64,000 bases of DNA. It comes from Vitis vinifera. Lineage: Eukaryota > Streptophyta > Magnoliopsida > Vitales > Vitaceae. Location of the stretch: the NCBI RefSeq assembly GCF_030704535.1, contig NC_081807.1, positions 1,281,001 to 1,345,000 of the forward strand, in the 5' to 3' direction. The position numbers and the translations under genes are program-made. Positions 50,501 to 59,668 of the stretch are shown here, one piece after another. The stretch's first letter is position 1. Each line of letters starts with the position of its first letter. The notes under the pieces were generated by a model that worked only from the letters and a program-made list of their open reading frames with translations, was not told the DNA's origin and did not search any database.

Positions 50501-53500
50501 CTAATGGTTTCTTAGCGCAGCCTGCTTTTCTTGTTGCCATAATTGCTGCCAAAGACAATCTAGGTTTGAAGCAGCCAGTAAATGAAGCTTCCTTTGGAAC
50601 ACTGGGGTCTGTCAAACCAAGTTTGGTGGATGCACTCTTGCAAGTTATTGAAAGATCTGATGATCTTATCAATAGGTATATTGTCTAATGAGTATGGCCT
50701 ATTTGTTAGTATTTCATTGTAATTGTGCTTCATCTGATTTTGTGAATGTTTGTTTGGTGTGCTTAATCTAGTTTCTCTATCTGAAAGGTTACATATTTTA
50801 ATTTGGTGAATTTCCTTTATTTCCAGCAATCCCCGTTTACTACTGAATGTGCTTAACTTACTGAAAGCATTGTGGCAAGGGGCTGCTCAATATGCAGATA
50901 TTTTGGAATGGCTGAAAAACTCTGAAAAGTTCTGGAAACTATTTTGCAACTCCATTTCTCTAATTGCTAGAATGAAAGCTCCCCTGCCTGAAAATCTTAC
51001 TGAAATGGAGGCTCTAAGCTTGGCATACAAATACCAGTGTCAAACAGCTGTATTGGAAATAATGGCAGAAGACTTGTTCCTGCAGAAGAAGTTACTGCAT
51101 GCTGAATTTCTTGTAAAACTTGCTGCTGAATCATCAAAGGAAAAGACAGGAACCACAGTTGGTTTGGAAAAATCAAGATCTGAAAATTTACACCATCTTA
51201 AGGATGTTTTGTCATCCTGGTGTGAGAATTCAGTGTTGGTTGACCTGATCAAGTCATATGCATCTTGTCAATATGACACTGAAATATATCTCCGTGCAAA
51301 GGTGAATTTTATCTCGTCTTTTCTTTATAGCTATAAATGCTACTAGTAACAATAACTAAACACTATTGCTGTTCGGATGAGTCTCTGCTATTCCCTTTCT
51401 TGGGTTAATCACTTTTGATCATATAAAAACTGCATTACATAGAATCGAATAATTTGATCTTTAACTTAACATCAGAATGCTGAAACCAACTTCATGGTTA
51501 TTCGATATAGTGTACATTAATGCCAGAATACTCCTTTATTTAAATGCATTAACTGGTAGTCTGTAAGGCTTGATGATTATAATTGAATGGAAAAAATGGA
51601 CTCTCATTGCTGACCCAGGTTGTTGAGATTAAGGGTTGTGATGAGGATGAGCAGATGGCTCTTGTATTTTGTTTTGAAGCTGATAGGCTGAAAGTACCCA
51701 TGCACTTTCATGATACCAAACCATCCATGTCAGGTTCCAGATTCCAATCATTTCCTTTGAATTCCTCCCTAGCTGATATGTATTGGCCCCCTTATTGTTT
51801 TTCCTTTTGCTTGCTGGATTAGACTTCTGTTTTCTAGTAAATTGGTGCTTGTATCACTGTATGTGCACAAAACAGCCACTTATGGGTGCTGCTTTTTTTA
51901 GCTACAACCACAAAGGAAGAACTTTCTTTTTACTTTCATCCCTAGCACCAGTTCTTCTTCCCTATGGGTCAAATAGTTTCCATCCATCTGCCCCATTATT
52001 TGTGCAAGGTCTTGACATTTGGTTGCCATTTCTGATGTTTTATATATTTCACTACTAATTTTGTTATATAAGATGGTCCATTTTTAGTTGGCCATTGTGA
52101 ACTATTTCTCATGGAATATTGTTGAAGTGTTTCAAGTTACTGGGAAATATATATTAAACTGTTTTTCTAATGTCTAGAATTAACGCTATTTATTAGATTC
52201 ATTCAAACAAATGTTGTCAAGTTCTAGCCTAGGAAGTCACTAGGCTTGTCTGGGATCTTTTCCATGACTGGGTGAGTGGGTGCCTACTAGGTGCTCTCTT
52301 AGGGTTCTCTGTGCCTCTCTTTACTTAGCAAGCACACTGCATTCTTTATTGATGAGCATTGTTGTGGATTATTGCTAGTTGTTTCCTCTTGACTATTGTC
52401 TTTTCCATATTCTAAAAGTAATAATCATATCTAGTGATGAACAACTTTGTAGATTGCTGCCAGTTTATTCATTGTGCATGTGATGGGAAAATTAGCAACA
52501 GGTGATGCGGGGAGTTTGTCTGTCTCATTACTTGAAAAGCTACATAGTATGAATAAAAAGGTGTAATCCTATCTCTAATCTGTTACTTTGTTATTTCCTG
52601 TAACTTCTCTCTGTTGATTTTGACAATACTCTTTTGAAGTCACATCTTATCTTACTCCAGCATTTGGTTGTATTTCTGCTTGCAGCTGGGCAATCAGCCT
52701 GCTTTCTCTGAATTGTTATCTCAATATTCCCAGCGGGGTTACAGGTACAATGTACATAATATTTTCATGTTCTAGTGCAGTATTTTATTTTGGTGTGTCA
52801 CTTCTAAATAAGACACCCATGAGTTCACCCAAATCAACAACTAGGCCTTTGAAAAAGTACTATCTCAAATCCCCATGTGGTCTTCATCCCCCTCCATGCG
52901 AAGTATATTCTACCCCTGATTGAAATTTCCTTTTCCTTTTCCTTTTAAAGCTGTCATAAAACAGTATTTCCTTTTGCTTATAGTGATCTAAGTCAATGAT
53001 TTTGCATTAAATCCTGAGGCTAGGTGAGTGATATATGATCCATTGCTTTGTAAAGCAGCACATGGAAAATAGTCAGCTTAATGGTTATAAAGTATGATTA
53101 TATCCATGATCCACTGACTAGTGGAATTACCTTTTGTTATCTAGAGTTGTTTCTGTTATTCTCTCATGTCATATTGTTTCTTGTGCACCTAGCAGTCACG
53201 TGTGTATTTAATTTTATTTTTGTATATTATTTGCCTTTTGTTGCTGATGATAGACATTGTTGCAGCTTATATTCCTCATGCTTAATTTCTATTTGTCATG
53301 TGCTACCCTGCAAAGTTGTTTGGCACTCTGCCATATGCTTGGACTGACAAATTGTCAAAGCTTTTTTTGTTGATAAGTGACAAATTATCTAGGCATTCAT
53401 CTGGCATAATGCTTATACAGTGGATTCTGTTTGTTTATTCAGCCTCATTAGTCTGTGTATTCATTTTGTTGCATCTGCTGGTGCCTTAGTAAATTATTTT

Positions 53501-56320
53501 AGTTCTCAGGAAGGAAATGCTTTTCCTGGTAGTAATTTTTAAAACAACTTTTCATTTTGTGCTGTTGGCAAATCATCGTTTCTTTTTAATTTCAGTGAAG
53601 GGAAGGAGCTGAATATTTTAATACTCAGTGATCTTTATTATCATCTTCAAGGAGAGCTTAAAGGCCGTAAAATTGATCCTGGGCCATTCAAAGAACTTGC
53701 CCAGTATCTACTGGATTCACAATTTTTGCAAAATTATCGACATGAGTATGATGGTGACCTTTTTGCACCTGCTAAAGATGTTCACTTGTTTGACACCAGT
53801 CATTTACAAGCAGATTTAGGATTAGCTATGTGGGATCATTCACAGTGGAAAGCAACTAAAGAAATTGCAGAAACAATGTTGCTTTGCATGAAGGAAGCTA
53901 ACTCAATGGTGTTGCTCACTGGATCAAAGCTTTGTTCATTGAAAGCATTGATAACCATCTTGACCATGTATGAAGAAGATGTAAGTTCTCAGATTGGATT
54001 TAGCTCTTTGTATGCTGGTCATATTTTGAACTTATCAGTCTGAAGGACCATAAGCATTTTTGTTTTTTCTGAATGTCTTATTATTATATAATATTGATTT
54101 AAGGTCCTTGTGCAGTTAAGTGAGAGAAAGACTACAATAGGTGGGGCGATCCCTGAGCAACTCATTCTATCGTGCATAGATCATGTGTGCCAATGTTTCC
54201 ATGGCACACTAGAATCATTAGCTCCAGTTCTCGATGCTCCTGAAGATATGCTTGATTTCCTTGCAGCCCAAGCTGAACTACTTCTCCGTCTCATTAGATT
54301 TGTAAACAAAAGTCTGCCTTTACCTGTTTGTGTACTTGTTTTAAAAACCTCAGGTCATGGCCTTAAAGTGTTGGGTAACTTTAAGCCATCTGTTCCTGAG
54401 GTTAGAACAACAATGAAGCTCTTACTCATGTTGCTTCTCTCATCACTTGAGTTCAGCTCTCTCAGTTCACTTTTAGGTGGGTTGTCAGATAAGAAATCTG
54501 TTGAAGACTTAGCTGAAGCATCTAGTGTGAGTTTGGGGCTATTACCTATTCTCTGCAACTGCATCGGAACTGCTGAGAATTGTGTCCTCTCCCTGACAAC
54601 TATTGACTTAATACTGAAAGGCTTCTTGACACCTAACACTTGGTTCCCCATCATACAAGAACATCTCCAGTTGCAGCATATTGTTCTGAAACTTCAAGAT
54701 AAAAGCTCTCTTGCTTCCATTCCCATAATTTTGAGATTTCTTTTGACCCTTGCACGTGTGAGAGGAGGTGCTGAGATGCTTCTTACTGCTGGCTTTTTCT
54801 CATCTCTGAGAGTGTTGTTTGCTGACTTATCAGCTGGTAGGCCATTTTCAGTTATTCAAAATGGTACAAGTCACTCCAACTCATCTGAGAATTTTGAAAA
54901 GCCTCAGCATGTTTGGGGTCTAGGCTTGGCTGTAGTCACAGCAATTATTCATTCTTTGGGAGGCAGTTCCTTGTGTGTCAATACTGTTGAGAATGTAATT
55001 CCTTACTTCTTCTCTGAGAAAGCTTATTTGATATCATATTATCTTAATGCACCAGACTTCCCATCTGATGATCATGACAAGAAAAGAGCTCGGGCTCAAA
55101 GGACAAGGACATCTCTTGCTGCTCTTAAGGAAACAGAGCATACTCTAATGTTAATGTGCGTGCTAGCAAAGCACTGGAACTCATGGGTTAAGGCTGTGAA
55201 AGAAATGGATACAGAGCTAAGGGAGAGAAGTATTCATCTTTTGGCCTTCATTAGCCGGGGAACTCAACGCCATGGAGAATCACCCAGCAGGATTCCACCT
55301 CTCTTGTGTCCTCCTATGCTCAAAGAGGATTTTGATTTTTACAAGAAACCAGCATTTGTTAACAGCCAAAATGGATGGTTTGCTCTTTCTCCTCGTGGTT
55401 GTTTATCAAAATCTAAGTTCTCATCTGTCTCAATCAAGTCAACTGCTCTTGTAGTCAAGGATCAATCATCTGAAAATTTAGATGTTTCTCAGACACACTT
55501 CTCAGATATAGTAGCCTTGCAGATCTATAGAATTACATTTCTTCTATTGAAATTTCTCTGTTTACAAGCTGAGGGTGCTGCTAGGAGGGCCGAGGAAGTG
55601 GGATTTGTAGATCTTGCTCATTTTCCTGAACTTCCAATGCCTGAGATTTTGCACGGCTTACAGGTACAATGATAGCATTTATTCTTGTACTAGGATTATG
55701 TCCACCCTACTAAATTATGGGATGTTTATAGATTTGTTAGTGTTTTACATTTGAAGCCTGGCTTACCAGCACCTCCTCAGGGCAAAAACATCTGGTCTTC
55801 CAAATTTTAATCCAAGAAATGATTGAAAGTCAGTAAATGGATTAAGGATTAAACCTTTATTGTTAGTCTTATGTTGAGTTCTTATTCCTCTGATGCAGGA
55901 TCAAGCCATTGCCATTGTCACTGAACTCTGTGAGGCCAACAAATTAAAGAAGATCGAGCCTGAAGTCCAGAGCACATGCCTCTTATTACTGCAAATAATG
56001 GAAATGGCCTTGTACTTGGAACAATGCGTTTCACAGATTTGTGGAATCAGACCTGTTTTAGGACGCGTTGAGGATTTTTCCAAGGAAGTCGTCCTGTTAA
56101 TTAGAGGTAACACCATAATTTTCATTCTGCTAACTTCTAACAATCATAATAATGTAATTTTCAAACTCCCATGCCTCAACATGATCTTAAAATCTTGATT
56201 GTTTTTGGATGTTTTGCAGCAACGGAAGGACATTCCTTTTTGAAAGCAGCAGTAAAGTCCTTGAAGCAGATTATATCACTTGTGTATCCTGGACTATTAC
56301 AAACTGAGGGCCTCTTGTGA
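13535..56320 (+). CDS. NUP188: Nucleoporin NUP188, 32 exons
   Basis: Large scaffold nucleoporin of the nuclear pore inner ring, paralogous to NUP205 and known to bind NUP93. Exons joined by GT-AG borders and phase: 13535-13678, 13755-13928, 18092-18187, 19480-19549, 24448-24581, 27653-27793, 27875-28032, 29016-29184, 29269-29367, 29605-29682, 29761-29820, 29930-30087, 32714-32915, 34015-34134, 42369-42448, 42580-42690, 44148-44246, 44952-45040, 45741-45889, 46948-47091, 47186-47293, 47767-47877, 49666-49773, 49844-49954, 50521-50675, 50827-51301, 52453-52560, 52686-52744, 53596-53980, 54104-55663, 55899-56106, 56220-56320. Together they make 5,964 bp (1,987 aa) with no internal stop, near the roughly 2,000 residues usual for plant NUP188. 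The product is mostly helical and leucine-rich, with no FG repeats. A small SH3-like segment ([10 protein letters not shown]...ALVRWE, about residues 540-561), a feature of Nup188 within its N-terminal half, is encoded by exon 13. Exon 30 alone encodes 520 residues. Introns make up 86% of the gene and are filled with transposon and organellar DNA. Exon borders come from consensus sites and family similarity, without transcript evidence. Confidence 0.93.
14640..15100. repeat. LINE tail remnants and a 65-bp tandem duplication in intron 2
   Basis: At 14641-14651 TTTTTTGATAG reads as a minus-strand LINE tail, and at 14691-14710 ACCTATCAAAAAAA reads as a plus-strand tail, about 40 bp apart. At 14829-14893 and 14894-14958 there are two direct copies of a 65-bp segment containing GGGAGATCAAAGAA, a simple tandem duplication. 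Confidence 0.55.
15150..17467 (+). mobile_element. 5'-truncated, decayed L1-type LINE in NUP188 intron 2
   Basis: Broken reverse-transcriptase coding can be followed in order: [14 protein letters not shown]-like near 15185, a LPASYLG-like motif near 15775, [10 protein letters not shown] near 16155, then the C-terminal zinc-binding region ([13 protein letters not shown] near 16845, [13 protein letters not shown] near 16905, NHILIHYTK near 16975). It ends in ACCTATC followed by poly(A) at 17452-17467. The reading frame changes repeatedly and contains stops, and the 5' half is missing. It lies in the same orientation as NUP188. Confidence 0.85.
18499..19190 (-). mobile_element. LINE 3' fragment, different family, in NUP188 intron 3
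   Basis: A poly(T) at 18499-18510 marks the poly(A) tail of a minus-strand retroelement. The adjoining minus-strand frame (18722-18943) has a [11 protein letters not shown]...LK pattern like the ERNxRxFE...LK stretch at the C-terminus of plant LINE ORF2 proteins. The tail sequence differs from the ACCTATC-poly(A) family elsewhere in this gene. Confidence 0.5.
20346..20923 (+). pseudogene. matK: Plastid matK fragment (maturase K, internal part)
   Basis: An open frame of about 180 codons reads as the central part of maturase K, the plastid group II intron splicing factor. It runs from the [12 protein letters not shown] region to [15 protein letters not shown]. The next codon is TAA (20881-20883) where a Glu codon would be expected, after which the same frame carries on for about 13 matK-like codons ([13 protein letters not shown]) and then stops matching at about 20923. 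Both ends of the gene are missing. It is not a functional nuclear gene. Confidence 0.9.
21091..21246 (+). pseudogene. atp4: Mitochondrial atp4 (ATP synthase subunit b) 5' fragment
   Basis: The ATG at 21091 opens 52 codons matching the N-terminus of mitochondrial ATP synthase subunit 4 (formerly orf25), with motifs [23 protein letters not shown] and ARCFIGF. After SRKS (21246) similarity ends abruptly and an unrelated short tail runs to a stop at 21274-21276. The preceding 160 bp resemble a mitochondrial 5' flank. Too short to make a subunit. Confidence 0.9.
21386..22055 (+). mobile_element. LINE ORF1-like fragment inside the organellar insertion
   Basis: The frame from 21359/21386 includes [14 protein letters not shown], a motif typical of the linker region of plant LINE ORF1 proteins. 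It is interrupted by a run of 19 G at 21575-21593 and then loses frame. Similar-looking degraded coding continues to about 22055. It has no poly(A) end and no visible target duplication, so it may have been part of the mitochondrial donor or may be a later insertion. Confidence 0.5.
22077..22319 (+). pseudogene. Unrecognised open stretch in the NUMT
   Basis: About 80 codons are open between a TAA (22074-22076) and the TGA at 22317-22319, with no ATG near the front. The translation has a protein-like composition (for example [19 protein letters not shown]) and I do not recognise it. It may be the tail of a mitochondrial or plasmid-derived ORF carried in with the organellar DNA. Confidence 0.35.
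24860..26279 (+). mobile_element. 5'-truncated LINE in NUP188 intron 5
   Basis: It starts within the reverse transcriptase C-terminal part ([17 protein letters not shown], then [14 protein letters not shown] at about 24949) and runs through the zinc-binding region ([20 protein letters not shown] at about 25663, [18 protein letters not shown]) to a CACCTATAAAAAATAAATAAA tail. Several stops and frameshifts are present. Same family and orientation as the fragment in intron 2. Confidence 0.85.
28033..29015. other. NUP188 intron 7, no element recognised
   Basis: AT-rich intron with an A-rich run near 28263-28277 and a short local direct repeat (GATGGCCTTGTTTAATT at about 28797 and 28863). No coding potential. 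Confidence 0.4.
30120..30232. repeat. Local direct duplication in NUP188 intron 12
   Basis: Two near-identical copies of a segment containing CATGCTAACTTGTCTG, about 65 bp apart (30121-30165 and 30185-30230), each followed by a T-run. Probably a slipped or unequal duplication. Confidence 0.6.
30697..31257 (-). mobile_element. LINE 3' fragment with embedded NUP188 exon copy (intron 12)
   Basis: On the minus strand a frame reads like the region between reverse transcriptase and zinc-binding domain of LINE ORF2 ([17 protein letters not shown], 30799-30981). The + strand begins with a T-run and TTTTTGATAGACAAACAAC, matching the tail of the full LINE at 35947 onward. Between tail and coding part lies a 36-bp copy of NUP188 exon 11 (30753-30788). 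A hAT-like element follows immediately at 31258. Confidence 0.7.
30753..30788 (+). repeat. Copy of NUP188 exon 11 segment
   Basis: Matches exon 11 positions 29767-29802 in 35 of 36 bases, including 32 consecutive identities, and would encode [12 protein letters not shown]. It lacks the exon's own splice borders, so it is not an alternative exon. Confidence 0.9.
31266..32156. mobile_element. Non-autonomous hAT-like element in NUP188 intron 12
   Basis: 891 bp. The left end CATGGATGAAAAT and right end ATTTTCATCCTTG are inverted repeats with one mismatch. The exact 8-bp sequence GTTGGGAT lies on both sides (31258-31265 and 32157-32164). An 8-bp duplication and CA-starting termini fit the hAT superfamily. 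The interior is AT-rich, repeats GATATTTCC-type words near both ends, and encodes no transposase. Confidence 0.85.
32916..34014. other. NUP188 intron 13, no element recognised
   Basis: AT-rich intron with a T-run at about 33607-33623. Nothing coding or clearly mobile was seen. Confidence 0.4.
36090..39733 (-). pseudogene. LINE ORF2: endonuclease, reverse transcriptase, zf-RVT (two lesions)
   Basis: Three frames in order. 39733-38540 is an AP-type endonuclease ([36 protein letters not shown]). 38540-37155 is reverse transcriptase ([44 protein letters not shown], and [10 protein letters not shown] with the catalytic DD). 37136-36090 is the zf-RVT region ([33 protein letters not shown]). Endonuclease and reverse transcriptase are separated by a one-base loss near 38540 that puts TAG in frame. 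Reverse transcriptase and the last part stay in one frame but are separated by a TAA at 37157-37155, where a Leu codon is the likely ancestor. The ATG overlaps the stop of ORF1 (ATGA). Confidence 0.93.
39730..42033 (-). pseudogene. LINE ORF1, DUF4283-type nucleic-acid-binding protein (one nonsense codon)
   Basis: A single frame of 768 codons runs from 42033 to the stop at 39732-39730, broken once by TAG at 41364-41362 (codon 224). Upstream is a basic N-terminus with RGKSFAEVV. Downstream, about residues 228-400, is a DUF4283-like RRM-related region ([32 protein letters not shown]) typical of plant LINE ORF1. The C-terminal third is acidic or low-complexity and ends in a Lys-rich stretch. No CCHC zinc knuckle is visible. 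This protein would bind the LINE RNA. Confidence 0.85.
43024..43074. repeat. (GA)n microsatellite and G-run
   Basis: About 18 GA units followed, after AAAGA, by 11 G. Likely length-variable between cultivars or individuals. Confidence 0.95.
44506..44571. repeat. (CT)n(CA)n compound microsatellite
   Basis: A CT run passes directly into a CA run of more than 20 units with one interruption. Confidence 0.95.
48214..49136. mobile_element. Non-autonomous MULE-like element in NUP188 intron 22
   Basis: 923 bp flanked by ATTTGGAAG (48205-48213) and ATTTGTAAG (49137-49145), a 9-bp direct repeat with one mismatch as expected for Mutator-like elements. The ends form a short imperfect inverted repeat (TGGCAGAGCCAG at left; complement of CTTGGTTCCGCC at right). 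The interior is AT-rich with no transposase frame. Confidence 0.6.
51302..52452. other. NUP188 intron 26, contains a possible cassette exon
   Basis: No mobile element recognised. Positions 51619-51693 form a 75-bp open segment between an AG and a GT; skipping it matches the family protein, so it was left out of the gene model. Confidence 0.4.
52745..53595. other. NUP188 intron 28, no element recognised
   Basis: AT-rich intron with TTTTCC repeats near 52927-52946. Nothing coding or mobile was identified. Confidence 0.4.
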
Positions 56321-57357
56321 GCTGTCAGGTGCCCCTGTAGATCTAGGTGAACTCTGTAGCTTTAAAAACTCATGTAAAATGTGTAAAGATTCCTTTTCCC
56401 TTTATGAATTTTGGACCCTTTCCCAGCCTTTCTTTTTGTGATTCCAATTCATAAAGAGCTCTTTTCCACAACGAGCATATGCCCTCCAGTGGGGTCTGTA
56501 AGCTCTCTAGCCACCCATGAATCCATTTCCAGTTGGAGACATCTTTCTTCAGTCAAACCACTTGCACAGCTTTGTTTTTTTGTAATAATTATTTCCCCTC
56601 CATTAAGGCCCATGTTTCATCTTTAAACAAATCCAAAATTTCAAATTGCCCCTTTCTTTGTTTGTTTGCAGGAGCTAGGATTTCGATCTCAATCACTGCC
56701 CTGTGTGTATACTTTTTGTTCTGGTTGAATAGAATTCTCATGAAAAACCTTGGCATGAAGGATGATTTTAAAAATAAAGAAATAAAAAAAGACAGCTCCA
56801 ATATTCAAACAGAGCTTCCTCATAAGTCAATTGAATTTTATTGTTTGATAATATAAGTAGGAGCCCAATTTCTAAATTGCTTCGATAAGAATGTATATAA
56901 GTGGAATATTGGGTTCATGAGATGGGTCCCGAGTATGGCACCCATGTCTCCAATCTGAACTAAATTGGGCCTAGATAGCACGTGATCGACAAACAACAGT
57001 CAGTACCTTTAATTGTAACCGTACAACGACGTCGTTTTCATTATCTGGATCTAATCCACGTAGGCACCGAATAATCCAAAAGCATATACCACGTGCCCAT
57101 ATATATATATGCTACCGCCTCATCCGCAACTAACCAGAGTTAAAAAAAAAAAGGTTGACCATAGTTGCTGTAATAATCCACCTTTCTTAATCTTAATATA
57201 TGGACACGTGTCCAAACCCAACGGCCACGATTCGCCCCCTGCAGATATTGCCAATGGAAGGCCACTATATAATGAATCTCACCTTCTCCAACAGACCAGG
57301 TTGCTCTAGACGCAGTTTTAGAGAGGGAGAGAGAGAGAGAATCGTAGCTCAGCAAAA
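56321..57357 (+). promoter_or_regulatory. NUP188 3' flank and cyclophilin promoter
   Basis: The left part is the NUP188 3' untranslated region and flank. The right part is a compact promoter: three CACGTG G-boxes at 56979-56984, 57090-57095 and 57205-57210 (the last inside the palindrome GACACGTGTC, an ABRE-type context), a GACGTC at 57028-57033, a W-box TTGACC at 57155-57160, CCAAT at 57251-57255, and TATATAA at 57266-57272, about 90 bp before the ATG. A GAGA-rich leader precedes the start. The motifs suggest abscisic acid, light or stress input, inferred from motif content only. Confidence 0.65.
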
Positions 57358-57876
57358 ATGACGAACCCTAGGGTCTTCTTCGATGTCTCCATCGGCGGTG
57401 CTCCCGCCGGTAGGATTGTGATGGAGTTGTACGCTGACACAACTCCACGAACCGCCGAGAACTTCCGCGCCCTCTGCACCGGCGAGAAAGGCGTCGGCCG
57501 GAGCGGCAAGCCTCTGCACTTCAAAGGCTCAATCTTCCACAGAGTGATCCCAAGTTTCATGTGCCAGGGCGGCGACTTCACCAGGGGCGACGGCACCGGC
57601 GGCGAGTCCATCTACGGTGCCAAGTTCGAGGACGAGAACTTCATCAAGAAGCACACCGGTCCCGGCATACTGTCGATGGCGAACGCCGGTCCTGGAACAA
57701 ACGGATCGCAGTTCTTCATATGTACGGATAAGACGGAGTGGCTGGATGGGAAGCACGTGGTGTTCGGCCAGGTGGTAGAGGGGATGGATGTGGTGAAGGC
57801 CGTTGAGAAGGTAGGCTCAGGCTCCGGAAGGACCGCCAAGACCGTGAAGATCGAGGACTGTGGTCAGCTCTCTTGA
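57358..57876 (+). CDS. CYP18-3: Cytosolic cyclophilin, peptidyl-prolyl cis-trans isomerase
   Basis: A single intronless ORF of 172 aa, the length of a one-domain plant cyclophilin. It catalyses cis-trans isomerisation of X-Pro bonds and binds cyclosporin A in this family. Active-site residues correspond to human CypA plus seven: R62, F67, M68, Q70, F120, W128 and H133. The seven-residue shift is the plant insertion around [10 protein letters not shown] (residues 45-54). Cys40 and Cys168, the pair proposed to form a redox-sensitive disulfide in plant cyclophilins, are both present. No transit peptide, signal peptide or membrane segment, so cytosolic or nuclear. The coding region is GC-rich compared with its surroundings, as is common for intronless, highly expressed plant genes. 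Its position after NUP188 supports orthology with Arabidopsis ROC1/CYP18-3. Confidence 0.97.
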   Translation: MTNPRVFFDVSIGGAPAGRIVMELYADTTPRTAENFRALCTGEKGVGRSGKPLHFKGSIFHRVIPSFMCQGGDFTRGDGTGGESIYGAKFEDENFIKKHTGPGILSMANAGPGTNGSQFFICTDKTEWLDGKHVVFGQVVEGMDVVKAVEKVGSGSGRTAKTVKIEDCGQLS

Positions 57877-59480
57877 AATGCTGTTCCTCATCCCCTACTC
57901 TCTTTACTATTTCTGCGGTATTAGCCTGTCTCGTCTAGCCTCTGAGTCCTGGTTGTCACCTTACGTTTCATGTGTCTGTCCCTGTCGTTTGGTAGGTTGC
58001 ACAAACCTCCATATCTCTATGTATTGCAGTGAACTCCTCAATAAGCTAGTGCATTTGGTCTACTTGTAACAAAACTCTCGTCTTGTCTTGTCTTCTCTCG
58101 CATGATCCAAAATAAAAATTTTAGAAAAATGAAGCAAATGAAAATAAAACAAAAATGGAGGCGAAAATCCTTTTGGAGGATCAGGCCATCAAATCAAGGC
58201 GGAAAGGATAAATGTGGCGCACCACCTGCGATGGTGGACCCACACGGATAAATCTTTACACAAAGTCTGAGACATGGTTAAAGACTTAAAATCAACCACA
58301 AGGCCTGTATTTCATGGGAAGCTTCCTCTAATCCCTTGACAAAGAACAAAGGATAAGTAAAAAGAATGGAGAAGGAAGCTTCATTTGGTTTTGGTTTTGG
58401 TATTTGGATTTTCCATCAGATTAGATGTTTTAGATTGGATTTTAGGTCATAGTTGTATACCTACAAAACTATTCTTCGGGTCAAAGCCAGAAACTTTCAA
58501 GCAGATTTTCTAGTCGAATAAAACAAACACTTTCTTAATTCTTAATCATTAAGTTCTCGTTTGAAAGTTGAAAAGAACAAAATGGGGTAGTAGAAGAAAA
58601 TGTAGAGAAAAAAAAAAAAAAAACCCTTTTTCTTTTTCTTTTCAATTACATGGGAGATTTTTTTTTTTTTAATATATTTATTTTAAGTTTTGGGTTAAAA
58701 GAACCGAAGGACGCACTCACGGGGATAAAAAGAGTAACGTCTGGAACAAGCGACATCATTTGACAACAAATCAAGCCATCGTATAAATTTAACATAATTA
58801 TTACTTTTTTTTTTTCAAAAACATAAAATATAAAAATAAATACATAAAATATAAAATTAATAAATTATTTAAAATAAAAAAATTTAGACTCGATAATAAT
58901 TTTAGAAAATATTTATAATATTTAAAAAATTATTATTTAAATATTAAAAACGTTTTTTAAAATACTCTTATTTTTTTCAATAATAATAAAATTAAATAAA
59001 TAAATAAATTAAAATGAAAACCTTTAAATTTTTTTCTTTTAAAAAAAAAATTAAAGACAGACATTACTCACCCATTTTTTTTTTCTTTTTTTTTTTTTTT
59101 TGTTTTTGCATTCGTTGGCATCCTGGTTGTCCCATTATGGCTCTAGAATCCTAATCTTCTATGAAATTACATATTTGACCCTATATTTGGTCTATTGTTA
59201 CAATCTGTTAAGGGTGTTTTTGACATTCCACCGGGAGCAGACTCCACATTGCCACGTGGGCGTTAAACAGTGAACGACAAGGGATCCGGTAGCAACATAG
59301 TTAAGCGACGCCGCGAAGGAGGCGATCCCGCCCTAGCCCAACCTGCATCACTGTACGGACGCGAGAAACTTCCGAACAAGACGACGATGACGACGACTGC
59401 CACTGCGTGTGTTTGGTGAAGAGAGAGAGGGCGCTTCCGCCATTTGAGATCCCCATCCACACACGCACACTCTCTCTTTC

Positions 59481-59517
<37 letters not shown>

Positions 59518-59668
59518 GTATCTGCTAATTCTGAACCCGCCGGCCGACGTTACTGCGGTTTTGGCGGGAATTCTTATCGGATTTTCAGCTTCTTATTTTT
59601 GGAGAACTGTGGTTGTCGGTGATCTCAACTATTTGAATTGGTGGGGTTTTGGGGAGTGGGAGAAAGAA
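57877..59668. other. Intergenic and NIPA leader
   Basis: No gene seen. About 58600-59100 is extremely AT-rich with long A and T runs. From about 59220 the sequence is GC-richer and probably holds the NIPA promoter and 5' leader, including a (TC)n/(TCTG)n tract at 59470-59519. No convincing TATA box. Confidence 0.5.
59470..59519 (+). repeat. Pyrimidine-rich (TC)n(TCTG)n tract
   Basis: CTCTCTCTTTCTCTGTCTG-type repeats in the probable 5' leader of the NIPA gene. Such tracts are frequent in plant leaders and are length-polymorphic. Confidence 0.8.

Noticed and set aside
57529-57839. Antisense ORFs in the cyclophilin
   Set aside because: GC-rich codon shadow; the sense frame is a complete, conserved cyclophilin.
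59263-59460. Minus-strand ORF upstream of NIPA as a divergent gene
   Set aside because: Short, no family resemblance, and lies in the GC-rich leader/promoter of NIPA.
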